Shown: positions 11,134 to 20,260, counted from the stretch's first letter. The stretch: DNA of 64,000 nt from Breoghania corrubedonensis (GCF_003053845.1 NZ_QAYG01000001.1:1122078-1186077), one strand, 5' to 3'. The notes: generated by a model from the letters alone, not told the origin. A program made the numbers and translations.

Positions 11134-11964
11134 TCAGCTTGCGATCAGCACCGATTCCAGTCCCGCCTGACGGTTACCGACGTCCGCCGCCCAGGCGACG
11201 AGCCAGCGCTCGCCATCGTCGCCGAGATCGGCCTTGTGGCCGCGTCCATCCACCAGGATCCAGGCCTGGCCCGGCGTCGCGGCGTCGACCACCACATGAT
11301 CCGCGCCAGCCATGGCTGCTGCGACTTCGCGCACGCGGGCCGTGCCGCCGCCGTCTTCCTCACCAGCCTCCACCGCACGCAACAAGGCGTCGAGATCGCG
11401 GGTGATGACGACCAGCACGCGATGGCCGTCGCCGGAGAAGATGTGAAAGCGGCACAAGGCGGGAACCTGCCCCGCATCGGGCAGCTGCCAGCCCGCGCCG
11501 TCGCGACGGCCGGGCCCGATTTCACTCCAGTCGATGCGGGCGGACAGGTTGAGCGGCTTGCGGCTGGTTTCCAGCGCCTTGCGCATGGCCGCCGGCAAGA
11601 CCGCCGCGCGTCCGGCCTGGGATGCCGCCTCGGAGCGGGACACCAGCGCCGAACCGGAGTGCGCGCCCGTTCGAGAGCGGGAATTGGATTCCGGCGCGTG
11701 CCGCATGATCGCAGCACCCAGCCGTGTACGCTGGAAGGTCACGTTGCGGCGCGAGATGTCGACCTGCCTCACCCGCCAGCCGGCGGTCAGCCACGCCTGC
11801 TGGTGAACCAGAAGACCGCCCGAATTCGCCCACCAGGTGCGATGGGCGGTCGCGCTCGCGGGAAGGGCCGAGCCGAGAATTCTCTCGATCTCATCGAACC
11901 CCGCCGTCCATTCGAAATCCTGCAATCCGGCGAGATGCAATTTCAACGGATCGTACTTTGCCAT
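11134..11964 (-). CDS. DUF7662 domain protein with unknown C-terminal region
   Basis: 276-residue cytoplasmic protein. Residues 1 to about 85 match the pattern of the DUF7662 domain: KYDPLKLHLAG, FDEIERILGSALPASA, RTWWANSG, QQAWLTAGWRV, and VTFQRT. After a basic, serine-rich linker (about 90-125) comes a second region with LNLSARIDWSEIGPGRRDGAGW and repeated DHVVVDAA/AWILVDGRGH-like strands, which I do not recognise. No signal peptide or membrane segment. It is a single gene with a GGGGGA ribosome-binding stretch before the ATG at 11964. DUF7662 has no established role; the N-terminal domain may bind something with the conserved Trp-Trp pair. Confidence 0.75.
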   Translation of the reverse strand: MAKYDPLKLHLAGLQDFEWTAGFDEIERILGSALPASATAHRTWWANSGGLLVHQQAWLTAGWRVRQVDISRRNVTFQRTRLGAAIMRHAPESNSRSRTGAHSGSALVSRSEAASQAGRAAVLPAAMRKALETSRKPLNLSARIDWSEIGPGRRDGAGWQLPDAGQVPALCRFHIFSGDGHRVLVVITRDLDALLRAVEAGEEDGGGTARVREVAAAMAGADHVVVDAATPGQAWILVDGRGHKADLGDDGERWLVAWAADVGNRQAGLESVLIAS

Positions 11965-12245
11965 GGCAATATTTTTCCCCCAAATGACGTATGGTTACAT
12001 TTCCGGAGGCGCTGGTCCAGCCGGTTTTAAACCTCAGGTAGCGTGGGGGGGCGACGTCCCGCGGCGTGGCGCGCGCGGTCCGTGCGAGGGATTGGCAAGA
12101 CACGGAAAATACGCCCGAACGGCCGGATTGCGGGCCGGCCCGGGGCGAACGCGCGTCAGACGCGCGCACGAACGCCAGGGAAATCGGCGCGGAGGAAATC
12201 GGCATATGGAAACGGCGCGGGACGTCGCTGCGCCGTCACGTCCGT

Positions 12246-12890
12246 TCAGCGCGAGACGGTAATCGGTTGGCCCGAACCGGTGCGCCCGTCATAACGCTCG
12301 GTCCCGCTCTTGTAGAGCGTTGCGAGCTGGGTGCCGTCGCCATCCTTGAGGATGATCTGCGAGCCGTTCAGATCCCACGCGGAAATCGCACCGAGCGGAG
12401 GCCCGCCGCATCCTTGCGTGTTGGCGCGGTAACCGCCGCTCCAGGTGGTGAGGGTCATGAACAGCTTGCAAGCGTTTCCGCCCGATGCGATCGTCCACCC
12501 GCCGAGAAGCTCCGTGCGGCCGATTTCCGGCGCACCGGCCGGCGGCGCGGGCTGGGTGGGGGCGGCGCCATCGCCCGGGTTGGCCGAGGCCATGTCCGTT
12601 CCCGGCTGCGGCGGCTGGCCATTGGGATTGTAATAGGGTTGACCATCCGCACCGATCGGACGTCCGTCGGGGCCGAGCGTTCCGCCCGAGGCATAGGGAC
12701 CTGAGCCGTAGCGGCCGGCTGGATCCTGGTTGGGGGCGACCACAAGCGGCTGCAAGGCGCCGCCTTCCGATACGGGCTGGCGCGGCGCACTGACAGCCGG
12801 CGCCGGGCCTCCGCCATAGTCGAAGCGCGAGCACCCGGCGGCGAGGGCGCCCAGGCACAGCACTGCTGCGATCGATGCCGCTTGGTTCAT
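12246..12890 (-). CDS. AprI/Inh-family metalloprotease inhibitor lipoprotein
   Basis: 214-residue predicted lipoprotein. The start at 12890 (MNQAASIAAVLCLGALAAGC) follows an AAGGGA ribosome-binding site and gives a lipobox LAAGC, so the protein is anchored by an acylated cysteine in the envelope. A long Pro/Gly-rich linker (PYNPNGQPPQPGT-like, about residues 45-120) leads to a C-terminal Inh-type beta-barrel: LLGGWTIASGGNACKLFM, a CKLF...QGCGG cysteine pair, WDLNGSQIILKDGDG and LYKSGTERYDG. Such inhibitors protect the cell from its own secreted serralysin-type proteases in Pseudomonas and relatives. No protease gene lies nearby. A start 35 codons upstream would destroy the lipoprotein signal. 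Confidence 0.86.
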   Translation of the reverse strand: MNQAASIAAVLCLGALAAGCSRFDYGGGPAPAVSAPRQPVSEGGALQPLVVAPNQDPAGRYGSGPYASGGTLGPDGRPIGADGQPYYNPNGQPPQPGTDMASANPGDGAAPTQPAPPAGAPEIGRTELLGGWTIASGGNACKLFMTLTTWSGGYRANTQGCGGPPLGAISAWDLNGSQIILKDGDGTQLATLYKSGTERYDGRTGSGQPITVSR

Positions 12891-13122
12891 TCCGAATCGT
12901 CCCTTGATCTGTTTTGGCCAATCTAGCCGTACGCTACGGCCGCGTGAACCGTGAAACCGCGTTCGCAGATACATGGCCGGCGAGCCATGATCCACGGACC
13001 GACGCCATCACGCCATCGGGGTGTGGCAACTCTCCCGCTTCTCCTCGCATCGCAATGCGGGTGAAATATGATCTGATACGCGACGCGAGATTCGCAAGCG
13101 GCGCGCAAGGAGAAGCATCGTC

Positions 13123-13515
13123 ATGAGCATTATCGATCATATCGGCTTCGCGGTTTCCGATTTCGCGCGATCACGCGCTTTCTACCAGGCTGCGCTCAAG
13201 CCCCTCGGCATCGGAGCGATCATGGAGGTCACGGCCGAAGAAACGGGCGGCGCGGCCCATTGCGGGTTCGGGGTCGCCAAACCGGAATTCTGGATCACCT
13301 CCGGCGCGCCGTTCACAGGGGTGCTGCACGTTGCCTTTTGCGCTCCCGATCGCAAGACCGTGGACGCTTTCCATGCGGCTGCAATCGAAGCGGGCGGGCG
13401 GGACAATGGCGCGCCGGGCCTGAGGCCGCACTACCATCCCGACTACTACGGAGCCTTCATTCTCGATCCGGACGGGCACAACATCGAAGCCGTCTGCCAC
13501 AGCCCCGCCGCATAG
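13123..13515 (+). CDS. VOC-family (glyoxalase/bleomycin-resistance fold) protein
   Basis: 130-residue vicinal-oxygen-chelate fold protein: IDHIGFAVSDFARSRAFYQAAL at the N-terminus, VLHVAFCAPDRKTVDAFHAAAI in the middle, and PDYYGAFILDPDGHNIEAVCH at the end, with the His and Glu positions that usually bind a metal. An AAGGAG ribosome-binding site precedes the ATG. Members include glyoxalases, dioxygenases and drug-binding proteins; the substrate here is not known. It is a single-gene unit. Confidence 0.9.
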   Translation: MSIIDHIGFAVSDFARSRAFYQAALKPLGIGAIMEVTAEETGGAAHCGFGVAKPEFWITSGAPFTGVLHVAFCAPDRKTVDAFHAAAIEAGGRDNGAPGLRPHYHPDYYGAFILDPDGHNIEAVCHSPAA

Positions 13516-13620
13516 AAGGCGCGGGTGGGGCACGATCGTCACACGCTCGTCGGAAAACTCCTCTATCCGCCTATGCCGGGATGAGGGGACGATTCGTCGA
13601 ACGACGTGAGGTGAAGGCCC

Positions 13621-14055
13621 GTGTGCAACGTGCTTTTCGTGTGTCCTGACAATGCGGTGCTCGGCCCGATGGCCGAAGCCTGCCTGAACCGTGCCGCATG
13701 CGGCGAGATGCGGGCCTTTTCGGCCGCGGTCCATCCGGCCGGCCGGCTACATCCCAGGGTGGAGCGGTTGCTGCGCGGACGGGGCCACGCCACCGACGCC
13801 CTGCAGCCCAAATCCTGGGAAATTTTCGCCTTGCCGCATGCCCCCGCGCCCGACCTGCTGATCGGGCTCGGCCTGCGGCTGCCGTTCGTCGAGCCGGAAT
13901 GGAACGGCCACCCGCAACGCCGCCACTGGCACCTGACCGCCCTCGACGGCGATCCGGCGGCGGGCGATATTCCCGCGCTCTACCAGGCGATCAAGACCGC
14001 GGTGAGCGACTTCCTGCTCGATGAAAACGGGCCTCCGATGCGGCGCGCCGGCTGA
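13621..14055 (+). CDS. Low-molecular-weight phosphatase/arsenate-reductase-like protein with altered P-loop
   Basis: 144-residue protein starting at GTG 13621 (GAGGTGAAGG lies just upstream). The fold signature resembles the LMW protein tyrosine phosphatase/thioredoxin-type arsenate reductase family: NVLFVCPDNAVLGPMAEACLN at the N-terminus, FSAAVHPAGRLHP, and HWHLTALDGDPA near the end, where relatives have HWG..DPA. The P-loop is odd: family members have C-x5-R-S, but here Cys8 is followed by Leu14-Gly15, so the phosphate-binding arginine is missing. Normal phosphatase or arsenate-reductase chemistry is therefore doubtful; it may be a degenerate or repurposed member. No ars genes are nearby. 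Confidence 0.72.
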   Translation: MCNVLFVCPDNAVLGPMAEACLNRAACGEMRAFSAAVHPAGRLHPRVERLLRGRGHATDALQPKSWEIFALPHAPAPDLLIGLGLRLPFVEPEWNGHPQRRHWHLTALDGDPAAGDIPALYQAIKTAVSDFLLDENGPPMRRAG

Positions 14056-14217
14056 GCGGCGCGCCCACACTGTGACGCTTTGGCAACCTGGGGAAGAAAA
14101 CGGCCCCGTATTTTCATTCTCTTCACAAGCGCGTGCGAAAACGGACGAAACCGGTTTTCCTTATCGTGATCACGGCTTACTGTCCGAGCCTGATGAGATG
14201 TTTGCCCAAGGGGTCGA

Positions 14218-15045
14218 GTGAATATGCGGCATGGTTTCAAACGCGCGGGTCTTGTCTCGCGCGCTGTATTGGGGTTCGGCCTTTTGGCGGGGGCGAGCGC
14301 TCCGGCTCTGGCGGGTGAGACCACGCCTGCGCCCGGCACGGATGTTGTGCTGGAACTCGGCGCCGGAGGCCGGGTCGCGCCGGCCTATCCGGGCGCGGAC
14401 AACTACACGCTGTCTCCGGTCCCCATCATCAAGCTGCGCTTTCTGGTGCTGCCGGTCTTTGGCACGGTGGCCGATTCCAGCAAGAACGTCGGGCTCGGCT
14501 TCTATCCGGCCTTCAATTTCGAGGGCGAGCGCAACGCCAACGATCATTCCGAACTCAGAGGGATGAAGAAGGTCGACTGGGCGGTCGAACTGGGTGCGGG
14601 CGTGCGCTACACCGGCGACTTCGTCGAAGCCTTCGCCGAACTGCGACGCGGCTTCAACGGCCACCACGGCTTTGTCGGAGAAGCGGGGATCGACGCCGTC
14701 ATGCATCCGACGGACAAGCTGAAGCTGAAGTTCGGCCCGCGCGTGAGCTTCGCCGATTCCGAATACATGTCGACCTATTTCGGCGTCACCTCCGGCGAGG
14801 CCACCGCCTCGGGCGGGCGGCTCTCGGCCTATGACGCGGGCGGCGGGTTCCGCGATGTCGGGCTCGAGTTCGGCGCCGAGTACGCCTGGAGCGACAAGAT
14901 CACGCTCTATGGCGATGCCGGCTACCGCCGGCTCGTCGGCGATGCGGCGGACAGCCCCGTCGTCAAGCGGGCGGGCAGCGAGAACCAGTTCACCGCCGGC
15001 CTCGGTCTCACCTACAAGTTCTCCTGGAACGTCGACGGGAAATAG
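14218..15045 (+). CDS. MipA/OmpV-family outer membrane protein
   Basis: 275-residue precursor with a signal peptide (basic MNMRHGFKRAG, hydrophobic VLGFGLLAGASAPALA) followed by an outer membrane beta-barrel of the MipA/OmpV family: VLELGAGGRVAPAYPGADNY near the start of the mature part, alternating strands, a penultimate DKITLYGDAGYRRLVGDAADSP block and a closing QFTAGLGLTYKF. MipA in E. coli scaffolds murein-synthesising and -hydrolysing enzymes; other members bind peptides or siderophores. The start may be GTG 14218 or ATG 14224, two codons later. Stands alone. Confidence 0.88.
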   Translation: MNMRHGFKRAGLVSRAVLGFGLLAGASAPALAGETTPAPGTDVVLELGAGGRVAPAYPGADNYTLSPVPIIKLRFLVLPVFGTVADSSKNVGLGFYPAFNFEGERNANDHSELRGMKKVDWAVELGAGVRYTGDFVEAFAELRRGFNGHHGFVGEAGIDAVMHPTDKLKLKFGPRVSFADSEYMSTYFGVTSGEATASGGRLSAYDAGGGFRDVGLEFGAEYAWSDKITLYGDAGYRRLVGDAADSPVVKRAGSENQFTAGLGLTYKFSWNVDGK

Positions 15046-15408
15046 GCACGCGGCCGACCGGGCGGCCTCACGTCATTTCGCGGTCAAGACCTCCCCTGCT
15101 CGCGCGTCCGTCCTTGCTCGCCCCCATCGAGGAGGAGCGAGAGACGCGTTTGCGCGCGCGGAAAAGCCCGCCGTCTTCCATCAAGGCACGAACGGAAGCG
15201 GCCTGTGCCGGTAGCTTCCCCACTCAGTGCCGGGATCGTCGCGTCCCGGCCATTTCAGCAAATCTCTTCAGTGTCATCGCGGATCCGGCCTCGGCATCTG
15301 CGGCTCCAGATCCCAGGTCTGCGCGGGAGGACGCCGGAAAGGCCGCGCATCGGCTGAGGCGGCCGGATCTCGCGCGCGTCGGCCGGCGGGCGCGCGCCCG
15401 CGCCTTTC
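15046..15408. other. Gap between convergent mipA-like gene and msrA
   Basis: 363 bases between two convergent genes. No coding frame, RNA or strong hairpin found; only a short GGCCG/CGGCC symmetry just after the outer membrane protein gene. Confidence 0.6.
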
Positions 15409-16062
15409 TCACGACCCTTCGTGACCGGCGATGCCCTTGTAAGCGCTCGCGCCCCAGACGTCGCGCACGCGCGCGTCGCGGCCACAGCCCTTGCGGTAGC
15501 CCTTGTAGGCATCCGCCCGGGTCACGTAGCCAAAGCGCGTCAGCGTGCGTTTCTGGCTCTTGTAGTAGTTCTGGTGGTAATCCTCCGCGGCCCAGAATTT
15601 CACGGGGCCCTCCACCGGCGTGACGATCTTTGAGCCCAGCTCCTTCTCGTCCGCGGCCCTCACGGTTTCCGCCGTCTTCTTCTGCTGGTCATCAAGCGCG
15701 TAGATCGCGGTCGTATAGGCATGGCCACGGTCGCAGAACTGACCACCGCCATCCGTCACATCGACCGAATGCAGGAAGATGTCGACGAGTTTGCCGTAGC
15801 TCACCACGCCGGGGTCGAAGGTCACCTTCACGACCTCGCGATGACCGCCGGAGCTGTAGTCGTCATAGGTCGGATTTTCCGTCGTTCCTCCGGCATAGCC
15901 CGAGATCGTCTCGCTGACGCCGGTGACGTGGTCCATGTCCGATTCCAGGCACCAGAAACAGCCACCGGCAAACAGCGCGGTTTCGGCCGAAGCCGGACTT
16001 GCGGCAAAGCCGGCTCCCGAAAGGGCGAAGGCAAGAACGGCGGTGAGGGCAAGGCGACGCAT
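15409..16062 (-). CDS. msrA: Peptide methionine sulfoxide reductase MsrA, exported
   Basis: Reduces methionine-S-sulfoxide in proteins. The catalytic block is AGGCFWCLESDMDHVTGV, with the nucleophilic Cys in GCFW, followed by SGYAGGTTENPTYDD and HREVVKVTFDPGVVSY. 217 residues. A Sec signal peptide (MRRLALTAVLAFALSGAGF, then ASPASAE) precedes the enzyme, so it acts in the periplasm on oxidatively damaged envelope proteins, unlike the usual cytoplasmic MsrA. A resolving cysteine may lie in the C-terminal GCGRDARVRD segment. It is a single gene, convergent with the MipA-like gene. Confidence 0.95.
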   Translation of the reverse strand: MRRLALTAVLAFALSGAGFAASPASAETALFAGGCFWCLESDMDHVTGVSETISGYAGGTTENPTYDDYSSGGHREVVKVTFDPGVVSYGKLVDIFLHSVDVTDGGGQFCDRGHAYTTAIYALDDQQKKTAETVRAADEKELGSKIVTPVEGPVKFWAAEDYHQNYYKSQKRTLTRFGYVTRADAYKGYRKGCGRDARVRDVWGASAYKGIAGHEGS

Positions 16063-16174
16063 CGGTTTCCTCCATGTCGGATGTTGCCTTCCGACATAGG
16101 GCCATGCGCCATGCCCGTCACGTCACGCTCGCGTGTTTCGCGCGAAGGTGATGGGCGCGTGAGCCCGCAGTCAC

Positions 16175-16549
16175 TCACATCCACATGTTTGCGTTTTCCT
16201 CGAAATCGGGCCGCTGGGGCGCCACCACGCAGAAACGGTGGCCGCTCGGCGCCTCCATCACCACCCAGCCCTTGCAGTCGCCGACAACGTTTGCCCCCAA
16301 TCCGGTCAGCCGCTCGACCTCGGCGGGAATATCATCCGTCTCGATGTCGAGATGGACGCGCGGCGGATGGTCGACCGACTGCAACAGCACGCGGGCCTCG
16401 CTGGCCGGCCCCTTCAGATCGCGGTATTTAGGATCGATCGGATCCGCTTCCCTCCGGCGTCCCAGTGCCTCGGCCCAGAATTCCATTTCCCGATCGAGAT
16501 CATCGCTCTTGCAATCGATCACCACCACTGCCATCCGACTCTTGTGCAT
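16175..16549 (-). CDS. VOC-family protein
   Basis: 124-residue vicinal-oxygen-chelate protein. The ATG at 16549 is preceded by an AGGAGGGG ribosome-binding site; a frame extending 22 codons further upstream lacks one. Visible marks: MAVVVIDCKSDDLDREMEFWAEALG, RVHLDIETDDIPAEVERLTGLGA and a closing WVVMEAPSGHRFCVVAPQ, the form common to uncharacterised glyoxalase-like proteins of actinobacteria and alphaproteobacteria. The substrate is not known. It lies just after sdhB but is separated from it by the sdhB terminator, which reads in the same direction. Confidence 0.9.
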   Translation of the reverse strand: MHKSRMAVVVIDCKSDDLDREMEFWAEALGRRREADPIDPKYRDLKGPASEARVLLQSVDHPPRVHLDIETDDIPAEVERLTGLGANVVGDCKGWVVMEAPSGHRFCVVAPQRPDFEENANMWM

Positions 16550-16624
16550 TGTCGCCCCTCCTGTCAAATCGAACAAAACAGGAACGTAATGCCACATCGC
16601 GCGTGGAACAAGCATCCGGAACGC

Positions 16625-16652
16625 AAAAAGGCCGCCCCATGGGACGGCCTTT
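16625..16652 (-). terminator. Rho-independent terminator of the sdh operon
   Basis: An AAAGGCCGTCCC / GGGGCGGCCTTT stem (one G-U pair, 3-4 base loop) followed on the minus strand by TTTTTG. It begins about 28 bases after the sdhB stop. Confidence 0.88.
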
Positions 16653-16679
16653 CGACATTCGGGATGAAGGCAGGGGCAA

Positions 16680-17459
16680 TCACACCCGCCGTTCCACCAT
16701 CATCTTCTTGATCTCGGCGATCGCCTTGGCCGGGTTCAGCCCCTTGGGGCAAGCCTGCGAGCAGTTCATGATGGTGTGGCAGCGGTAGAGCCGGAAGGGG
16801 TCTTCCAGTGCATCCAGACGCTCGCCGGTCGCCTCGTCGCGGCTATCGATCAGCCAGCGGTAGGCCTGAAGCAGCACGGCGGGACCGAGATAACGGTCGC
16901 CGTTCCACCAGTAGCTCGGGCACGAGGTCGAACAGCAGGCGCACAGGATGCACTCGTAGAGGCCGTCGAGCTTGGCGCGATCCGCGTGGGACTGCAGCCA
17001 CTCGGTCTCCGGCGTCGGCGAGACGGTCTTCAGCCAGGGCTCGATGAAACGGTGCTGGGCGTAGAACAGGTTCAGGTCCGGCACCAGATCCTTCACCACC
17101 GGCATATGCGGCAACGGGTAGATCTTGATCGTGCCCGACACCTCGTCCATGCCCTTGGTGCAGGCAAGCGTGTTGGTGCCGTCGATGTTCATCGCGCAGG
17201 AGCCGCAGATGCCCTCACGGCACGAGCGGCGGAAGGTCAGTGTCGGGTCGATCTTGTTCTTGATGTAGATCAGCCCATCGAGAACCATCGGCCCGCAATC
17301 GTCGGTATCGACAAAGTAGGTGTCGGTCGACGGATTCTCGTCGTCGTCCGGGCTCCAGCGGTAGATCTTGTACTCGCGCACGTTGGTCGCGCCGGCGGGC
17401 TTGTCCCAGACTTTACCCGTCTTGACCTTCGAGTTGCGGGGAAGCGTCAGCTGCACCAT
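16680..17459 (-). CDS. sdhB: Succinate dehydrogenase iron-sulfur subunit
   Basis: Passes electrons from the SdhA flavin to ubiquinone through three clusters. The [2Fe-2S] ligands are in [15 protein letters not shown] plus the later Cys; the [4Fe-4S] site is [17 protein letters not shown]; the [3Fe-4S] site is [17 protein letters not shown]. 259 residues, normal length, complete. It is separated from sdhA by an FkbM methyltransferase gene, with 43 bases from that gene to the sdhB ATG, and is followed by a terminator. Confidence 0.98.
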   Translation of the reverse strand: MVQLTLPRNSKVKTGKVWDKPAGATNVREYKIYRWSPDDDENPSTDTYFVDTDDCGPMVLDGLIYIKNKIDPTLTFRRSCREGICGSCAMNIDGTNTLACTKGMDEVSGTIKIYPLPHMPVVKDLVPDLNLFYAQHRFIEPWLKTVSPTPETEWLQSHADRAKLDGLYECILCACCSTSCPSYWWNGDRYLGPAVLLQAYRWLIDSRDEATGERLDALEDPFRLYRCHTIMNCSQACPKGLNPAKAIAEIKKMMVERRV

Positions 17460-17502
17460 TTCTCATGCTCCGCTTGAACCGGGGATCCGCGTCCCGGCCG
17501 TG

Positions 17503-18384
17503 TCAGGTTGCATCGCTTTCGCGGTCGACCAGCAGGACATTGTCGTCCGTCCGGCCTTCAACCGCAAAGCCATGTGCCGTCAAGGTCTCGCGCGGGTCCC
17601 GCTTCCAGGCCGCGCTGCAGTTCGTTTCCATCAACACCGCGCGCGGCCATTGCCCGCGTGGTGTTGCTTCGAGATAGGGCATCAGGACCCGGTCCTCGAA
17701 GCCCTCGACGTCAATCTTCATCACGTCCGGCCGGTCGATGCCGGCCTCAATCAGAACGTCGGCAAGCGGACGCACCGGAACCTCCTCGGCCGTCCAGATG
17801 CCCGCCTGACCATCGGCGAACTCGCCCGCAAGCGTGGCGAAGCCGCAATTGGTGGCCGACGACCACAAAGTCAGCATGCCCGGCTCCTCGCCCACCGCGG
17901 TGTGCGCCACGTGGATCCGGCCCGCCGGCCCGGCGGCCTCGTTGGCGGCGATGTTGAAGGCGAGCTTCTCGGCCGTGGCCGGAGCCGCCTCGATCGCCAG
18001 AACCCGCGCGCCGCGCCTGGCGGCGAACAGCGCATAGGTGCCGACATTGGCGCCGATATCGACGAAGATCGCGCCGGGGCGCAGCAAATCGCCGATCAAC
18101 GCGTGCTCGTTCTGCTCGGGCAGACGCGCGCGCGCCAGAATCTTGCGGTCGTCGTAGTTCTCGCCCGGATAGAGGCGGAACTTCAGCCCGTCGACCTCGG
18201 CGTCGTAGGGGCCGGGAAACATCCGGCCGATCAGCCGCCCTGCCCTGTGCCGCAACGTGGCGCGAAAGCCGCCGCCGTCAATCAGCCGCCAGGCCAGCCT
18301 GTCGACGCCGCCGGCCGGGTAGGTCCCGAACGGCGACAACGTATCGATCTGAGCGGCCACCGTCGATATCTCCTGTGGCGTCAC
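17503..18384 (-). CDS. FkbM-family SAM-dependent methyltransferase inside the sdh operon
   Basis: 293-residue methyltransferase of the FkbM family. The SAM-binding motif FVDIGANVGTYALFAARRGA lies near residue 110; the FkbM block VMKIDVEGFEDRVLMPYLEA is near residue 225. The N-terminal 70 residues are a helical extension. FkbM enzymes O-methylate polyketides, sugars and lipopolysaccharide components; nothing in the sequence points to a respiratory substrate. It starts 12 bases after the sdhA stop (AGAGGTG ribosome-binding site) and ends 43 bases before sdhB, so it is co-transcribed with the succinate dehydrogenase genes. Codon use looks like that of its neighbours, so the insertion is not obviously recent. 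Confidence 0.92.
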   Translation of the reverse strand: MTPQEISTVAAQIDTLSPFGTYPAGGVDRLAWRLIDGGGFRATLRHRAGRLIGRMFPGPYDAEVDGLKFRLYPGENYDDRKILARARLPEQNEHALIGDLLRPGAIFVDIGANVGTYALFAARRGARVLAIEAAPATAEKLAFNIAANEAAGPAGRIHVAHTAVGEEPGMLTLWSSATNCGFATLAGEFADGQAGIWTAEEVPVRPLADVLIEAGIDRPDVMKIDVEGFEDRVLMPYLEATPRGQWPRAVLMETNCSAAWKRDPRETLTAHGFAVEGRTDDNVLLVDRESDAT

Positions 18385-18396
18385 CTCTTGCCGACC

Positions 18397-20256
18397 CTAG
18401 TAGACACGCGCCTTGGGCGCGATCTTCTTGGGGTCGATGCCGCCGTCCTCGAACTTCGTCAGCGGCTCGGTCACGACAGGGCGATAGCCGAGCTTGACGT
18501 CGCCCGCCTCGTTCACCCAGGCGATCGAGTGCTTGCGCCAGTTCTCGTCGTCGCGACCGTCGAACGGGCCGTCCTTGAAGTCCTCGCGCGCATGGGCGCC
18601 GCGCGACTCCTTGCGCGCCTCGGCGGAGTAGACGGTGGTGATGGCGTTCGCCATCAGGTTTTCCAGCTCCAGCGTTTCCACCAGATCGGAGTTCCAGATC
18701 AGCGAACGGTCGGAGACCTTCACGTCCGGCATCTCCTTCCACAGCGCAGAGACACGCTCGCAGCCCTGTTCCAGGCTCTCCTGGGTACGGAAGACGGCCG
18801 CGTCCTCCTGCATCGTGCGCTGCAGCTTCTCGCGAAGCTCCGCCGTCGGCTGGCTGCCGTTGGCATGCCGCAGGCGGTCAAAGCGCGACATGATCTTGTC
18901 GAGCACGGCGTCGCTGGCGGTCGGTATCGGGGCCTTGCGATCGATCACCTGGCCGGCGCGGATCGCGGCCGCACGGCCGAAGACCACGAGGTCGGTGAGC
19001 GAGTTCGAGCCCAGACGGTTGGCGCCATGCACGGACGCACACGCCGCCTCGCCGACAGCCATCAGGCCGGGCACGACATTGTCGGGGCCGACGCCCTCGC
19101 CGCGCTGCACTTCGCCCCAGTAGTTCGTGGGGATGCCGCCCATGTTGTAGTGGACGGTCGGCAGCACCGGGATCGGCTCCTTGGTCAGGTCCACACCGGC
19201 GAAGATCTTGGCCGATTCGGAAATACCGGGAAGCCGCTCGTGCAGCAGCGCGGGATCGAGGTGGTCGAGGTGCAGGAAAATGTGGTCCTTCTTCGGACCG
19301 ACGCCGCGCCCTTCACGGATCTCGATGGTCATGCAGCGCGAGACGACATCGCGCGAGGCCAGATCCTTGGCCGAGGGCGCATAACGCTCCATGAAGCGCT
19401 CGCCTTCGGAATTGGTCAGATATCCACCCTCGCCGCGCGCGCCTTCGGTGATGAGGCAGCCCGCGCCGTAGATGCCGGTGGGGTGGAACTGCACGAATTC
19501 CATGTCCTGCAGCGGCAGGCCCGCACGGGCCACAAGGCCGCCGCCGTCACCGGTGCAGGTGTGGGCGGAGGTGCAGGAGAAATAGGTGCGGCCGTAACCG
19601 CCGGTCGCCAGCACCACCATCTTGGCGTTGAAGCGGTGGATGGTGCCGGTGTCGAGATCCCAGGCCACCACGCCCTGACACACGCCGTCATCGGACATGA
19701 TCAGATCGAGGGCGAAATACTCGATGTAGAACTCGGCGTTGTTCTTCAAGGATTGGCCGTAGAGCGTGTGCAGGATGGCATGACCGGTGCGGTCGGCCAC
19801 CGCGCAGGTGCGCTGTACCGGGGGGCCGTCGCCGAAATTCTGCATATGGCCGCCGAAGGGCCGCTGGTAGATCTTGCCTTCCTCGTTGCGCGAGAAGGGC
19901 ACGCCGTAATGCTCAAGCTCGTAGATGGCGGCCGGCGCCTCGCGGGCGAGATACTCCATGGCGTCGGTGTCGCCGAGCCAGTCGGAGCCCTTCACCGTGT
20001 CGTACATGTGCCACTGCCAGTTGTCCGGCGTCATGTTGACCAGCGAGGCGGCGATACCGCCCTGGGCGGCGACGGTGTGGGACCGCGTCGGGAAGACCTT
20101 GGAGATGCAGGCCGTCTTCAGGCCCTGCTCGGCCATGCCGAGCGTTGCGCGAAGGCCCGCACCGCCGGCGCCGACGATGACCACGTCGTGGTGATGGTCG
20201 ACATAAGTGTAGGCGCGGCCACCCGTGGCGGGGGCGCTCGTTTGGGATGCGGACAT
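18397..20256 (-). CDS. sdhA: Succinate dehydrogenase flavoprotein subunit
   Basis: Catalytic subunit that oxidises succinate to fumarate with covalently bound FAD. Marks: [21 protein letters not shown] (FAD-binding), the flavinylation region [35 protein letters not shown] (active site), [14 protein letters not shown], and the C-terminal helical domain. The start is the ATG at 20256 ([13 protein letters not shown]), four bases after the sdhD stop; an upstream in-frame start would overlap sdhD. 619 residues. Confidence 0.98.
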   Translation of the reverse strand: MSASQTSAPATGGRAYTYVDHHHDVVIVGAGGAGLRATLGMAEQGLKTACISKVFPTRSHTVAAQGGIAASLVNMTPDNWQWHMYDTVKGSDWLGDTDAMEYLAREAPAAIYELEHYGVPFSRNEEGKIYQRPFGGHMQNFGDGPPVQRTCAVADRTGHAILHTLYGQSLKNNAEFYIEYFALDLIMSDDGVCQGVVAWDLDTGTIHRFNAKMVVLATGGYGRTYFSCTSAHTCTGDGGGLVARAGLPLQDMEFVQFHPTGIYGAGCLITEGARGEGGYLTNSEGERFMERYAPSAKDLASRDVVSRCMTIEIREGRGVGPKKDHIFLHLDHLDPALLHERLPGISESAKIFAGVDLTKEPIPVLPTVHYNMGGIPTNYWGEVQRGEGVGPDNVVPGLMAVGEAACASVHGANRLGSNSLTDLVVFGRAAAIRAGQVIDRKAPIPTASDAVLDKIMSRFDRLRHANGSQPTAELREKLQRTMQEDAAVFRTQESLEQGCERVSALWKEMPDVKVSDRSLIWNSDLVETLELENLMANAITTVYSAEARKESRGAHAREDFKDGPFDGRDDENWRKHSIAWVNEAGDVKLGYRPVVTEPLTKFEDGGIDPKKIAPKARVY

Positions 20257-20260
20257 GGAC

